Counted from the first letter of the stretch, positions 50,418 through 61,972 are shown. The stretch: DNA of 64,000 bases from Phocoena phocoena (GCF_963924675.1 NC_089219.1:150494288-150558287); one strand, 5' to 3'. The notes: a model not told the origin generated them from the sequence alone. Program-made: numbers and translations.

Positions 50418-53400
50418 CTGAAGAAAGAACATTTTTTGAAGTTAACAGTTTAAGAACTGAGACTCAGCTCTACACTCGGAAGGTAATGAGTAGTGTTTAG
50501 GTGCCCAAATGGGGGCTCAGAACAAGGCTAGCTTCAGTACGGATCTGGGTCTTCAACATGATGAATCATTTAAATTTGCAGGTTGGTTGGGGGCTGCCTA
50601 GGGCCCTTTTCAGGATGCTGCCAAGTGTCCCTCTCTTCTCCCTGGGGTATAGAGATATGCATAAAAACTTGCAACTTGGTGTGTCTTGGGGGAAGTTATC
50701 ACTGCCTGCCCCTGGGGTACTTTATTATTTTCTGAAAATAAAATTTAGTGGCTTAAATCTACTTGTCACCTCAGTAATAAATATAGACTAAGAGAGGAGT
50801 CTCAATGAAAATGGATCTGTTCAGCATTTTTGTGATTTTTTTTTTGGAAGTCTAGAAAAATTTTAGAGACTTTTTGCAGCAATACTTCCAAGTCTAAGAC
50901 ATAAGTTTATGTACCTTGCTCTTTATATATTTTATTTATTTATTTATTTTTGCGGTACGCGGGCCTCTCACTGTTGTGGCCTCTCCCGTTGTGGAGCACA
51001 AGCTCCGGACGTGCAGGCTCAGCAGCCATGGCTCACGGGCCCAGCCGCTCCGCGGCATGTGGGATCTTCCCAGACCGGGGCATGAACCCGTGTCCCCTGC
51101 ATCGGCAGGCGGACTCTCAACCACTGCACCACCAGGGAAGCCCTACCTTGCTCTTTAAAGCACATGAGACAACAACCCCTACCAAAAGGGCCTCATGAGG
51201 TATTAACAATGGTGGAGAATGGGAATTCATATACAAAAACATGAGTTACTAGTTTATAGGCCCCACTCTACAATCAGGCCAAGACCAATCCATTCAAAGA
51301 CATTCCAAATTGAACAGCTATTTACTGAGCATATGCCAACAGCGACACCAGGCCCTGGAGGCACAGCTGTGAATAAGACAGAAAAGAGTCCACTCTTACC
51401 GCTGCCTTCTCCAACTCCAACTCAGCTGGTTTGGGAGCTTCTCGGATCAACTCACAGACCGGAAGGGTACTGCTCCACTCCCCATCAATGCACTGTCGCT
51501 GCTGTGTGCCCACCAGGTAGTACCTGGACGCAAGTAAGAATGGCAACAACGTTTACACTTCCACTTCTTGAACTGGGCAACTAAAGCTGGTTTTATGTAA
51601 CAGTATTTCACACTGTAATAGAATCTACTTTTCTGCCCCAGAACCCTAATGCATGCTTAAGTTATCTCAATATCACAAAGCAGTCATAAAGTAAAACCAT
51701 TCTCCTGGGGGTGGAGAGGACCCAAGTGATGAGTCAGACTGTAAGACATGGAGGAGTGAAAAATTCTAAATATGTGTTTTTACACACACAGTTTTTGGGT
51801 GGGAAGGGTGAGGAAGGAACCTCTTCATTGTTCAGTACTTTAAAAAGGCATCTGTCAGGCTTCCTTGGTGGCGCAGTGGTTGAGAGTCCACCTGCCGATG
51901 CAGGGGACACAGGTTCGTGCCCTGGTCCAGGAAGATCCCACATGCCACGGAGCGGCTGGGCCCGTGGGCCATGGCCGCTGAGCCTGCGCTTCCGGAGCCT
52001 GTGCTCCGCAACGGGAGAGGCCACAACAGTGAGAGGCCCCCGTACCGCCAAAAAAAAAAAAATAGCATCTGTCATCTATGCTCTAAAAAGGAGTAGAAAG
52101 CTAGAGACAGCCTTCAAATAAATCTTGGGGAACTGCTTAAAAGGAGCCTCAGCTCTTAATCAGAAAAATATGAGAGTTGATGGCAAAGTGCATTGGAGGT
52201 AAATAATGAGATTGAAATGCCAGTGAGGTCACATGACTCTGAGTTAATAAGATTGAGGCCAGGAAAAGAAAAGGTTAGGAGATCTGTAAGCAGGTGACCA
52301 GACAGTCTAAGTTAAGGTTAGACTTTAATTACTATGTCCTAAGAATCTCTACTCTAAATAATTCTATTTCTGTACTTCCATATATTCTGTGGTGGGGTTT
52401 TTTTTGAGTTTTTTGTTCTGAGACTGTTTAGAAAAACATACTTTTTTTGGGGGGGTGGCTGCATTGGGTCTTTTGCTGTGCGTGGGCTTTCTCTGGTGGT
52501 GGCGAGCGGGGGCTACTCTTCGTTGTGGTGTGCGGGCTTCTCATTGCAGTGGCTTCTCTCGTTGCAGAGCACAGGCTCTAGACGCGTGGGCTTTGGTAGT
52601 TGTGGCACATGGGCTCAGTAGTTGTGGCACACAAATTCTAGAGCGCAGGCTCAGTAGTTGTAGTGCACAAGCTTAGTTGCTCCACGGCACGTGGGATCTT
52701 CCTGGGCCAGGGCTCGAACCCGTGTCCCCTTTATTGGCAGGTGGATTCTTAACCACTGCACCACCAGGGAAGCCCCAGAAAAACATACATTTTAAATATT
52801 TTATCTTGTCTTAGCTAAGAGAAAAAAGAGTGATACTTCTATTAGGATAAATAGGAGGATCAGTCTGTCTTCTAGGGCTTGTGGAGAGCTGGCAATGGGC
52901 TAAAGCAGCTCTCAAAATCAGAATGTGTAGGACTTCCCTGGTGTCACAGTAGTTAAGAATCCACCTGCCAATGCAGGGGACACGGGTTCGAGCCCTGGCC
53001 CGAGAAGATCCCACATGCTGCAGAGCAACGAAGCCCATGAGCCACAACTACCGTGCTTGCACTCTAGAGCCTGCGAGCCACAACTACTGAGCCCACGTGC
53101 CACAACTACTGAAGCCCGCAGGCCTAGAGCCTGGGCTCAGCAACAAGAGAAGCCACCGCAATGAGAAGCCCACGCACTGCAATAAAGAGTAACCCCCGCT
53201 CTCTGCAACTAGAGAAAGCCCACGCACAGCAACAAAGACGCAATGCAGCCAAAAATAAATTAATTAATTTTTTTAAATGTTTAAAAATCAATTCAAAAAA
53301 ATATATATCGGAATGTGCTAGGTAATCAGGGGACTAGGCTGAGATAGACTGGGTCTTTTCCAAAACAAGGCTACTAGTCAATGGGCAAGTTCTCATATTT

Positions 53401-56400
53401 AAAAGGCTGCAATACACTTACCTCGCTTCACAGTAATAAGTAATGGTAGATCCCGAGTTGAAATCTATTCCTTCAAAATAGCCATGAGTTGGATTCTCAG
53501 GAGGGCCACAGTCTCCTGAGAGACAGGAGTATAAGAATGGCAGCTGTGAAGTCCTGTAATGCTCAATTAACAACGCCAGGCCCCTAAGTGCAACTGTGTA
53601 GTCCAGCACCTGCCACCTTCACAAGCCCATGTGGGATCTGGGACATGTTCTCCATTCATTTCCTTCTGGTCAAATCATATTTATCCATGAGAAAGACTCC
53701 CTCCCCTGGCTCATTCTATGAGTCATTAGTGATGTGAGAGTACCTTGTGATTGGCAGGAACTTGAGGAAAGGAAGGTTAAGTTGTAGAGATGCTAATTGT
53801 CAGTGTACAAGAAGGGAAAAATTAGGCTATAGGTAGAGATGGAAGAAGTAACTCCTGAAACAGTAAATAGTGTGAGCTCAAATGGAGGTTGACTACCCCT
53901 GTGTGACAGTTGTTCCATATGAGAGATTCAGCAAAAAACGGAGAACAGAGCTGTGAGGAAAGAGGATGAGTCTGTAAAATTATGGAAAGAGAGTCGGACA
54001 AGGTACTAGATGTTGTGAGTTTTGGTTTTGGCTCTTCCACTGACCACATGGCATGAAAGAAGCCATTTTACCTTTCTCAGCTTCCTTCTTTTTAAATTAA
54101 TTAATTAATCAATTAATTTTTTTTTTTGGCTGCATTGGGTCTTCGCTGCCGCACGCAGGCTTTTTCTAGTTGCGGCGAGCGGGGGCTACTCTTCACTGCG
54201 GTGCGCAGGCTTCTCACTGCAGTGGCTTCTGTTGTGGTGGAGCACGGGCTCTAGGCCCGCGGACTTCAGTTGTTGTAGCACATGGGCTCAATAGTTGTGG
54301 CTCTCGGGCTTTAGAGCGCAGGCTCCGTTGTTGTGGCGCACGGGCTTAGTTGCTCCGCGGCATGTGGGATCTTCCTGGACCAGGGCTCGAACCCGTGTCC
54401 CCTGCACTGGTGGGTGGATTCTTAACCATTGCACCACCAGCGAAGTCCTCAGCTTCCTTCTTAATCTATAAGATGAGCAGGCTAAATAATATTATCCCTA
54501 AGGTCCCTTTCAGCTCTGAGGTTATATGAGTCTAAACTTGTTGATCAAGATTAACAGCTGGGCTTCTCTGGTGGCTCAGTGGTTGAGAGTCCACCTGTCG
54601 ATGCAGGTGACATGGGTTCATGCCCCGGTCCGGGAAGATCCCACATGCCGCGGAGCAGCTGGGCCCGTGAGCCATGGCTGCTGAGCCTGCGCGTCCGGAG
54701 CCTGTGCTCCGCAACGGGAGAGGCCACAGCAGTGACAGGCCTGCGTACCGCAAAAAAAAAAAAAAAAAAGATTAACAGCTAAATTAAGAATAATTATGTA
54801 TTTACTGAAACACAAAGTCTTCAAAACAAATAGATAACTAAAACAGCAAAGCATAAAAGAGCATGTATAATACAATACTATTTTTGTAAAACACAGGCAC
54901 ATACCAACATATATGAACAGAAAAAAAAAGTCTGAAAATTATATACCAAAGTACTCTGTTATCTCTTGGTGGTAGGTTTGTAGGTAATTAAATGTTTTCT
55001 TCTTTTATTTTCTGTATTTTTCCACAACAGATGTATTACTTGAGCAGTTAATAAATAACTTTTAAAAGATCAAAACCTGAGTTCAAAAGTTGTGTAGAAG
55101 AAAGGAAAAAGAATTTCAATGAGTTGATTAAGGAACTCCAGTGTCCCAAATGGACACCTCACCAAAGATATACAGATGGCATATGAAAAGATGCTCTACA
55201 TCATATGTCATCAGCAAAATGCAAATTAAAACAACAGTGATATACTATTACACATCTATTAGAATGGTCAGTCTCTGGAACACTGACAACACCAAATGCT
55301 GGGAAGGTTTTGGAACAACAGTATTGATACATTGCTGGTGGGAATTCAAAATGGTAGAGCCCCTTTGGAAGACAGTTTGGTGGTTTCTCACAAAACTAAA
55401 TATACTCTGACCACATGATCTAACTCCCAAAGAAGGTGAAAACTTACATCATAGAAAAAAAACCTTCACATGGATATTTTTAGCAGTTTTATTCATAATT
55501 GTCAAAACCTGGAAGCAACCAAGATGTCCTTCAGAAAGTGAATGGATAAGTAAACTGTGGTACATCCAGAAATGAAACATTATTCAGCACTAAAAAGAAA
55601 TGAGCTATCAAGCCATGAAAAGACATGGAGAAACCGTAAATGCATGTTACTATGTGAAAGTAGACAAACTGAAAAGGCCACACAATGTATGATTCTAATT
55701 GTATGACATTCTGGAAAAGGCAAAACTATGGAAACAATAAAAGATCAATGGTTGAGAGGGGTGGGGGAAGTAAAGTGATAAATAACAGAGCACAGAGGAT
55801 TTTTAGGGTGTGAGAATACTCTGTATGAGATTATAACGAGGTACGTATGTCATTATACATTGGTCCAAATCCATTGAATGTACACCACCAAGAGTGAACT
55901 CTTAGGTAAACTGTGGACTTTGAGTGATAATGATGTGTCAGTGTAAGCCTATCAATTGTAACAAATGTACCACTCTTGTGAGTGACGTTGATAATGGGGG
56001 GGGCAGGGGGGAGGCTGTGCCTACGTGGGAACAGGGGCAAGAGGGGGAATCTCTGTATCTTTCTCTCAATTTTATTAGAAACCTAAAACTGCTCTAAAAA
56101 AATAAAGTATTGAAATAAATAAATTTGCAATGTTGGATGTGTACCATTCCAAATGAGATTTTAAAATTAATATTTTGTTTCCTATTTTTTAATTTAAAAT
56201 TCTGGTTAGGAGTGCATTGTAATACCAAGTCTGCCCATCCAGGATCTTTTCTTTTAGTCATGTCTTATTTTATGTCCTTTGGTAAATTTTCCTATAGGTG
56301 TCATGAATGGAATTATTTTTACATTTCAATATCCATCTGATAACTATTACTAGAAAGTGAAAACTGTTGATTTTTCAATATTTATTTTGTATCCAAGAAT

Positions 56401-59400
56401 GAAGTTTTTAGTAGAATTTCTTGGATTTTTCAGGTGTATTTTGCAAATAATGATATCCTATGACTCACCAATCATTCTAGGACTCTATCTTATAGAAATA
56501 GTAGCATAAAGATGTATGTGTATAGACATATATATATACAATAACATTCATTTCATCATTGTTTGTAATAGCAAAAATATGGAAGTATAATAAATGTTCA
56601 TCAATATGAGAGATATGGAATAAATCATGGCATATCCACATGTAGTTAAAAAGCAGGAGGTAGAGCTATACATACCAATCTGAAAAAGATTTCCATGTAT
56701 ATTGTTATATGAAAAAAGAAGGTATTTAAAAAATATGTATAGCAAAGTCCCATCTTTGTAGGTATATATGTGTGTTGGTATGTGTGTGTGTGCATTTATT
56801 TAAAATATCTGTGTAGGGACTTCCCTGCTGGTCCAGTGGCTAAGACTCCACGCTCCCAGTGCAGGGGCCCCAGGTTCAATCCCTGGTCAGGGAACTAGAT
56901 CCCACATGCCACAACTAAGAGTTAGCATGCCACAATGAAGATCCCGCATGCTGCAACTAAGACCCAGCTCAGCCAAATAAATAAATAAATATTTTAAAAA
57001 AATAAATAAATAAAATAAAATAAAATAAAATATCTGTGTAAACATAAGAAAAAGTCATTAAACACATCCAACTAATTACCTCTGAGAGCTATGAACTATA
57101 GTGATAAAAGGAGGTATTTTCAACTCTTATTCTATATAATTTTGCAATGATGAGTTATGGTCTTTTTCCCCCTGTTCTTGTTTATCTTTCAAAAAAAAAA
57201 GTTATCACATAATCTTGAAATTTAAAAAAAATATAGTCTGATGTCCCAAACTACCCTGTGTTAGATCTAGTAGTACAGGAATCCTACTTGGGGCGGCGGG
57301 GGGGGGAAGGCGGGTGGGGGCGGGTGTTGTTTATTGTTTGGGTGCTGATCATTTCATTAGAATGCATTGCTTGTGTTGAGCTTGGCTCTTTCTTGGCTGC
57401 CTGCTAGATCCTAAACCCTTCCCAGATACATAAAAGAGGACAGTGTTGTGGGCATGTGGTGAATGGCTAGACTTTTACTGCCGATCAGTATCTTTGGGAT
57501 TTACACTTTTTTTCTCTTATACTTACTGCTTTTGCAGACAGGAAAGGGAGGCACCCAGGTGTGGTTCTCTAGGCACCGGCTCCAATTGCTGCCCTTGAGG
57601 ACGTAATGCTCATTGCACTTAAACGTGACAGTGTCATTCACGTTCACAGGCTCCAAGGAACTAAACTCACCATTCACCAGCAAAGGGTCAGGACAGTGGC
57701 CCACTGAAGAAGAAAACAGGCAGAGATCTGAAAGGGCTATGCGGAAACCTAGCGCAGCAAAGGCTAGACCTCCTCAGGCTTCATCAAGAAAATTGAAAAT
57801 GAGAAAGTAAAACTGCGCCTTTTAATATGGACTGGTACATGGTACGAAACCATATCAGTGCAGAATGAGAAAAGACTGGGTTGCCCTTAACTGTGGTAGA
57901 AAATGTCCTGATCGTGCACAAGAGTGACAACTGACATTTGAACTTACTAAAATTAAGCATGTAACCGGAAATTACCAATAGCATGTTCATCATTCTCTTA
58001 TGTTAAGCATTGCTCAAAATTCTTGAGCCCATGTTTGAGGCAAATGTTTCCTTCCCTTTCATCCTGTCAAATACACACATTAGTCATCATTTTTTACTTT
58101 GTTTTCTTTTGTTCTGCCCAGGTAGAAAAACAGGAGAATACAAAGGGATGTGAATTTGGTTGTATGAATAAAGGATAAATATACAGGTGTGCTTTAAGGT
58201 ATAAAGGAGAACTTTACACTCTAGGTTTAAAGGAGAACTAATCCAGCTATTCCTAAAAACAGTATTAATAAAGAGAATGTGGACTAATTATTCTCCATCT
58301 CTACAGACACCACAAATGAGTTTTATGTACCTGAACAAATCACTTAGATTTCAGTTATCACATTTGTAAATTGAGAACATAAATTTTCCCATTTCAAAAA
58401 TTATATGATGGGGCTTCCCTGGTGGTGCAGTGGTTAGGAATCCACCTGTCAATGCAGGGGACACGGGTTCGAGCCCTGGTCCAGGAAGATTCCACGCGCT
58501 GTGGAGCAACTTAGCCCATGCGCCACAAGTACTGAGCCTGTGCTCCAGAGCCACGAGCCACAATTACTGAGCCCACATGCCACAACTACTGAGTCCACAT
58601 GCCACAACTACTGAAGCCCGTGCGCCTAGAGCCTGTGCTCCACAATAGAAGCCTGCACACTACAACGAAGAGCAGCCCCCACTCACCACAACTAGAGAAA
58701 GCCCACGTGCAGCAACGAAGACCCAACGCAGCCAAAAATAAAGTAAATAAAATAAATTTATAAAAAAAAAAAAAATTAGGGGGCTTCCCTGGTGGCGCAG
58801 TGGTTGAGAGTCCTCCTGCCAATGCAGGGGACACGGGTTCATGCCCCAGTCTGGGACGATCCCACATGCTGCAGAGCGGCTGGGCCTGTGAGCCATGGCC
58901 GCTGAGCCTTCGCGTCCGGAGCCTGTGCTCCGCAACAGGAGAGGCCACAACAGTGAGAGGCCTGCGTGCCGCAAAAAAAAAAAAAAAATTGTATGATGGA
59001 TGAAATGAAATAAGATATATTTACTTCAGAATAATAATAATGCAAAGCAGAATTGTAGATTTAAAAAGTCATGTTGATCATACATATGAATTCATTTTAC
59101 ACTTCTGTCTTTTGTATATATTTAAAATTTTTCATAACTTAAAAATTTTAAAGCAATATGATATTAAACAAATTACAGCCCCCCCAAAAAGTAGTTTTAA
59201 TATGTAGAAGAAATCCTTTCCTTCTTGTAGGGATGATTGCGTCTACTAATTCAACTAAATTAATACTAAGAGCTGATTATGTACCTACTAAGAGAAGTTC
59301 CACAACTAGAGTGCTTTAAAAATGTATTACTAGAAGTTGAGAATTTTTTTTCTTATAAAGTCTTACCATGGCCTACTGGAGGTACGATATGAAAGAATAC

Positions 59401-60236
59401 AGAGGGATGACAAGGTGAACAAAGTAGCAGAAAGATCAAACTTACAGCGGCACTCTGGAGCAGAGGCATTCCATCCCTTAGATGCATTACAAAAAAGGGT
59501 TTTCTCTCCTACCAGGTGGTAGCCATTCTTACATAAGTAAGTCCCCAGAATTTGTCCTTCCCCCTCCTTTGCAACAAATATGCTATTGTCCACTGGGGGA
59601 AGTTCTGGACAGATCTCTGTTGGAGGGGAAAAAAAAAAAAAAAACAGATTCGTTTGACGTATCACATGCCCTGAGGAAGCACTTACTAGATTCCCCATCC
59701 AAGTGTATTTTGGCTCGATTATTAATTCTGATTCCTTGTACTCTTCCATGTCCATGTACATCCACATCCCTTCCCGCCCAAGGACTCCCAAAGTTTTGTT
59801 TTCAAAAGAATAACAGGAGTTTTACTCAAGTTCAGCCATAAGTTATCCACTCCTAAAAAAAACAATCCCCTTTCCAAATAGTGGTCCTGAAGTTTATCAT
59901 AAATAAGACCTCTCAAGATTTTGAAATTGGTACATATTTTGTTCCCAGAACAGAAAGGGAAAGTAGCAGACAATGACCCACTTCATAGAGCAAAATCGTT
60001 AAATATTTACTATGTCCCTATTGAGTTCAGAGCATTAGGCCAAGTAATTTGAGATTTTTCAATGAAGGAAATATATTTTATAAACTTCAGTTTCATTAAA
60101 ACCCCAGATAGAATGCCTAATAATCCACAAACTGATATCACATGCCTTACAAACTGAGGTTTAGAAAAGCATACGTACCATCTGAGGCAGAAATCAGCCA
60201 CATATCCACAAGACAGCACATAAACCAGAAAAACAT
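50211..60236 (-). CDS. C4BPB: C4b-binding protein beta chain (6 coding exons)
   Basis: The product is the single beta chain of C4BP. In human it binds anticoagulant protein S through CCP1 and is disulphide-linked to the alpha chains. The coding exons in order are 60236-60179, 59616-59446, 57703-57527, 53515-53422, 51523-51400 and 50417-50211. They total 831 nt, 276 residues plus TGA, with all phases and GT/AG sites in agreement. The product has a 17-residue signal peptide, three CCP modules (CCP3 split over two exons) and a C-terminal helix. Human C4BPB is 252 residues. Differences here are loss of the first C-terminal inter-chain Cys, a small insertion at that place and 22 extra C-terminal residues. 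The gene appears intact; mouse C4bpb is a pseudogene, so this is informative. Confidence 0.95.
50229..50234 (-). promoter_or_regulatory. AATAAA poly(A) signal inside C4BPB coding end
   Basis: A canonical AATAAA reads as ATG AAT AAA in the C4BPB frame, with the stop codon only 16-18 nt downstream. A U-rich stretch and then a GU repeat follow the stop on the minus strand, which suits a downstream element. If used, cleavage would fall close to the stop codon. Confidence 0.5.
50944..51144 (-). repeat. CHR SINE, short type, in C4BPB last intron
   Basis: Minus-strand copy, sense to C4BPB. TACCTTGCTCTTTA-like flanks form the TSD. Confidence 0.92.
51400..51523 (-). CDS. C4BPB: C4BPB exon: CCP3, second half, and linker
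   Basis: This exon encodes RYYLVGTQQRQCIDGEW through LPVCELIREAPKP and then AELELEKAA, ending in phase 0 at GCG|GTAAGA. Where human reads PKPECEKAL, this chain reads PKPAELELEKAA. The Cys is absent and three residues are added, within a short GAGTTG tandem repeat (51409-51423). Confidence 0.93.
51859..52062 (+). repeat. CHR SINE, short type
   Basis: TSD GCATCTGTCA on both sides. It is about 340 bp upstream of a CCP3 exon, antisense to the gene. Confidence 0.92.
52441..52777 (-). repeat. CHR SINE, long older type
   Basis: Minus-strand full-length copy starting with a T/G run and 'ggctgcattgggtc'. The flank AGAAAAACATAC is duplicated. Confidence 0.88.
52931..53280 (+). repeat. CHR SINE, long older type
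   Basis: Full-length copy with 'gccaaaaataaattaattaa' tail. An imperfect GGAATGTG-type TSD is seen. It ends about 140 bp from the first CCP3 exon of C4BPB. Confidence 0.88.
53422..53515 (-). CDS. C4BPB: C4BPB exon: CCP3, first half
   Basis: This 94-nt exon encodes RDCGPPENPTHGYFEGIDF through TITYYCEA. It supplies the first two cysteines of CCP3 and ends in phase 2 at AG|GTAAGT. Acceptor is CTCTCAG|GA. The exon sits between several CHR SINEs, the nearest within about 150 bp. Confidence 0.93.
54108..54449 (-). repeat. CHR SINE, long older type
   Basis: Minus-strand full-length copy. Flanks TCAGCTTCCTTCTT on both sides form a TSD. Confidence 0.88.
54560..54769 (+). repeat. CHR SINE, short type
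   Basis: TSD AAGATTAACAGCT on both sides. A tail of about 19. Confidence 0.92.
55090..56108 (+). mobile_element. old LINE-1 3' fragment in C4BPB intron
   Basis: ORF2-like sequence ('gccaaatgctgggaag'-type block, 'tcataattgtcaaaacctgg') running to a 3' A-rich end. Diverged and broken in frame. Confidence 0.7.
56818..57030 (+). repeat. older tRNA-derived SINE with AAATAA tail
   Basis: Begins 'gacttccctgctggtccagt' and ends in repeated AAATAAATAAAATA, which grades into a simple repeat. Confidence 0.82.
57289..57324 (+). other. G-quadruplex-type G-rich tract
   Basis: Runs of G4, G9, G3, G5 and G3 with loops of 1-5 bases on the plus strand. It lies about 200 bp beyond the CCP2 exon of C4BPB, on the template strand. 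Confidence 0.7.
57527..57703 (-). CDS. C4BPB: C4BPB exon: CCP2
   Basis: This exon encodes LGHCPDPLLVNGEFSSLEPV through FKCNEHYVLKGSNWSRC to PPFPVCKS. It has four cysteines and the Trp, with sequons NDT, NWS and NHT. Acceptor is CTTCAG|TG and donor A|GTAAGT. The match to human CCP2 is close throughout. Confidence 0.94.
58411..58765 (+). repeat. CHR SINE, long older type, host of a nested SINE
   Basis: Full-length long form. Its left flank AATTATATGATGG recurs (one change) only after the next SINE, so that SINE went into this element's tail. Confidence 0.88.
58780..58988 (+). repeat. CHR SINE, short type, nested
   Basis: Young copy inserted in the A-rich tail of the long SINE just before it. 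Confidence 0.9.
59446..59616 (-). CDS. C4BPB: C4BPB exon: CCP1 (protein S-binding module)
   Basis: This exon encodes EICPELPPVDNSIFVAKEGE through to NASAPECR, a full CCP with four cysteines. Acceptor is CAACAG|AG and donor T|GTAAGT. In human this module alone carries the protein S site, a hydrophobic patch including Ile16, Val18, Val31 and Ile33. Here the SIFV residues are kept, but the later pair reads L-C-K where human has V-C-I. Two NAS sequons are visible. I recall that the bovine beta chain lacks this module. Confidence 0.94.
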
Positions 60237-60378
60237 CTTGCGATCAAAATTATTTGACCCGGGTTGGAAATAAGCCAGCCTAGGATCCTGGTTTAGATCA
60301 AAATAGGTCTTCTCACAACACTTGAGATCAGACCAACCACCTCCTTCCTAGAGAAGGGGTTGTCTTGATTTCTCTTCC
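60179..60378 (-). CDS. C4BPB: C4BPB exon with 5' UTR and signal peptide
   Basis: A strong acceptor (TTTTCCTTCCAG) ends at 60379, giving 142 nt of 5' UTR before the ATG at 60236. The coding part reads MFFWFMCCLVDMWLISAS and then ends in phase 1 at G|GTACGT. Human begins MFFWCACCL, so the start is secure. Cleavage is expected after ISA, as in human. Confidence 0.9.
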
Positions 60379-60823
60379 CTGGAAGGAAAAAAAAATTCTA
60401 CAACAGGAAATAAGAGTAGCTGTAAGGAAGTTGGTACAAGGAGGGATTTTGCAAAAACCCAAAGGGGTGATAAAAAAGAGTTGCCAGTTTTAAAACTCAG
60501 TTTCAGAAATAGCCCAAGTGTTGCTTATGCAAATCCAGTTGACCAGTCCCTTTGAACTGCGGGCTGATCCTTCCTCAACAGATTTGGGCCAAATGGTCTT
60601 GCCATGACCTTCACATCTGTCGATATTTGCCAGTGTTTACAGTCCACCTTCTGCAACTCTCTCCAGCATTGTGGGTAGAGGCGGGGAGGTGTGCATTCCT
60701 TGTGCTTTCCCAAGTAAAACCCAACTCTGGGTGCTACCTCCTCCCCCTTTCTTAAATACCAGGTATCCTAAGACTGTAAGCAGCATTGAAGTCTAAAAGC
60801 GCAAGGAAGTCAACTAGCCTTAC

Positions 60824-61009
60824 CTGTCTCCAACCTTCCAGACCATGTGGCTTCCCAGAAAGGAGCTGGTCCTGGTGGATTCCAACCTTGAGAAGGACTC
60901 CAAAGTCCTGCAGCAACACAATGTCCTCATTTGCCAGCTCCGCACCAGGCTTCCCATTCCGTGGTCTTCTGTGCAGGATTTGACCTGAGTCCAGAGTCAA
61001 CCAAATGAG
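60824..61009 (-). other. splice-flanked open segment, possible C4BPB 5' exon
   Basis: On the minus strand a 186-nt segment is bounded by a good acceptor (CTCTCTCTTAG) and a good donor (CAG|GTAAGG) and is open in one frame throughout. It is GC-richer than its surroundings and carries no SINE or LINE-1 match that I recognise. It lies 446 bp before the C4BPB signal-peptide exon. The open frame has no ATG at its start and no match I can name, so a noncoding 5' exon of C4BPB is the simplest reading. Confidence 0.35.
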
Positions 61010-61274
61010 CTAAGAGAGAGATGAGGGGAATGCTTTGGTCTAGGGAATGAAGAATGTAAAATTGCTTTTGGGTTCCCATAGCTTCTTACTCATGATGATT
61101 ACAGCCACTAGCTAGTTGTCTGTGCTCCAATTACAAAACTGGGGTAAAATTCCTACAAAATCTTAAGTTTAAATAAAATAACAAATATAAAGCATAATAA
61201 TAAATATAAAGGCATAAAAACACAGTAAGGTCTCTAATGTTATTCTCATCCCCACCCATTATCATTACTTTGTT

Positions 61275-61481
61275 TTTTTGTTTTTTTTACGGTACGCGGG
61301 CCTCTCACTATTGTGGCCTCTTCCGTTGCGGAGTACAGGCTCCGGACGCGCAGGCTCAGCGGCCATGGCTCACGGGCCCAGCCGCTCCGCGGCATGTGGG
61401 ATCTTCCTGGACCGGGGCACGAACCCGCATCGCCTGCATCGGCAGGTGGACTCTCAACCACTGCACCACCAGGGAAGCCCC
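61275..61481 (-). repeat. CHR SINE, short type
   Basis: Minus-strand copy with a TSD ATTATCATTACTTTGT of about 16 bp. Confidence 0.92.
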
Positions 61482-61818
61482 ATTATCATTACTTTGTAAT
61501 GATTTGTTCATGTCTTTCTCCCACACTAGACTATGTTAAAAGACAAAATTCAAGATCTAATTGGCTTTATTCAACAATTCATTAATCGGGCAGCATCCCA
61601 CCTAGTAAATACAAGGGCACTCTGAGGAGTTGTACAAAATGGAGGGTTTTTATAGAAGGAGAGTGGGGCAAGGAAGTTACTAGCAAAAGAAAAGGAAGAA
61701 TTGTTTCAGGATAGGTCACCTTCTTTGGGGGAAAAAATGAGAGTCTAATCATGCAGATTACCTCATTAGTGCTGACCAGAAAATTCCAGACTGGCCCAAT
61801 TAAGAGTATATTCCTGGG

Positions 61819-61972
61819 GGCTTGTGCTCCGCAACAAGAGAAGCCACCACAATGAGAAGCCCGCACACTGCAGCGAAGAGTAGCCCCCGCTCGCTGCAAC
61901 TAGAGGAAGTCCGCATGCAGCAACGAAGACCCAACACCTCCAAAAAACAAATAAATAAATAAATCTCTTTAA
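61819..61972 (+). repeat. CHR SINE, 5'-truncated long type
   Basis: Starts at 'cttgtgctccgcaacaagag', the middle of the long form, and runs to an AAATAAATAAAT tail. Confidence 0.82.
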
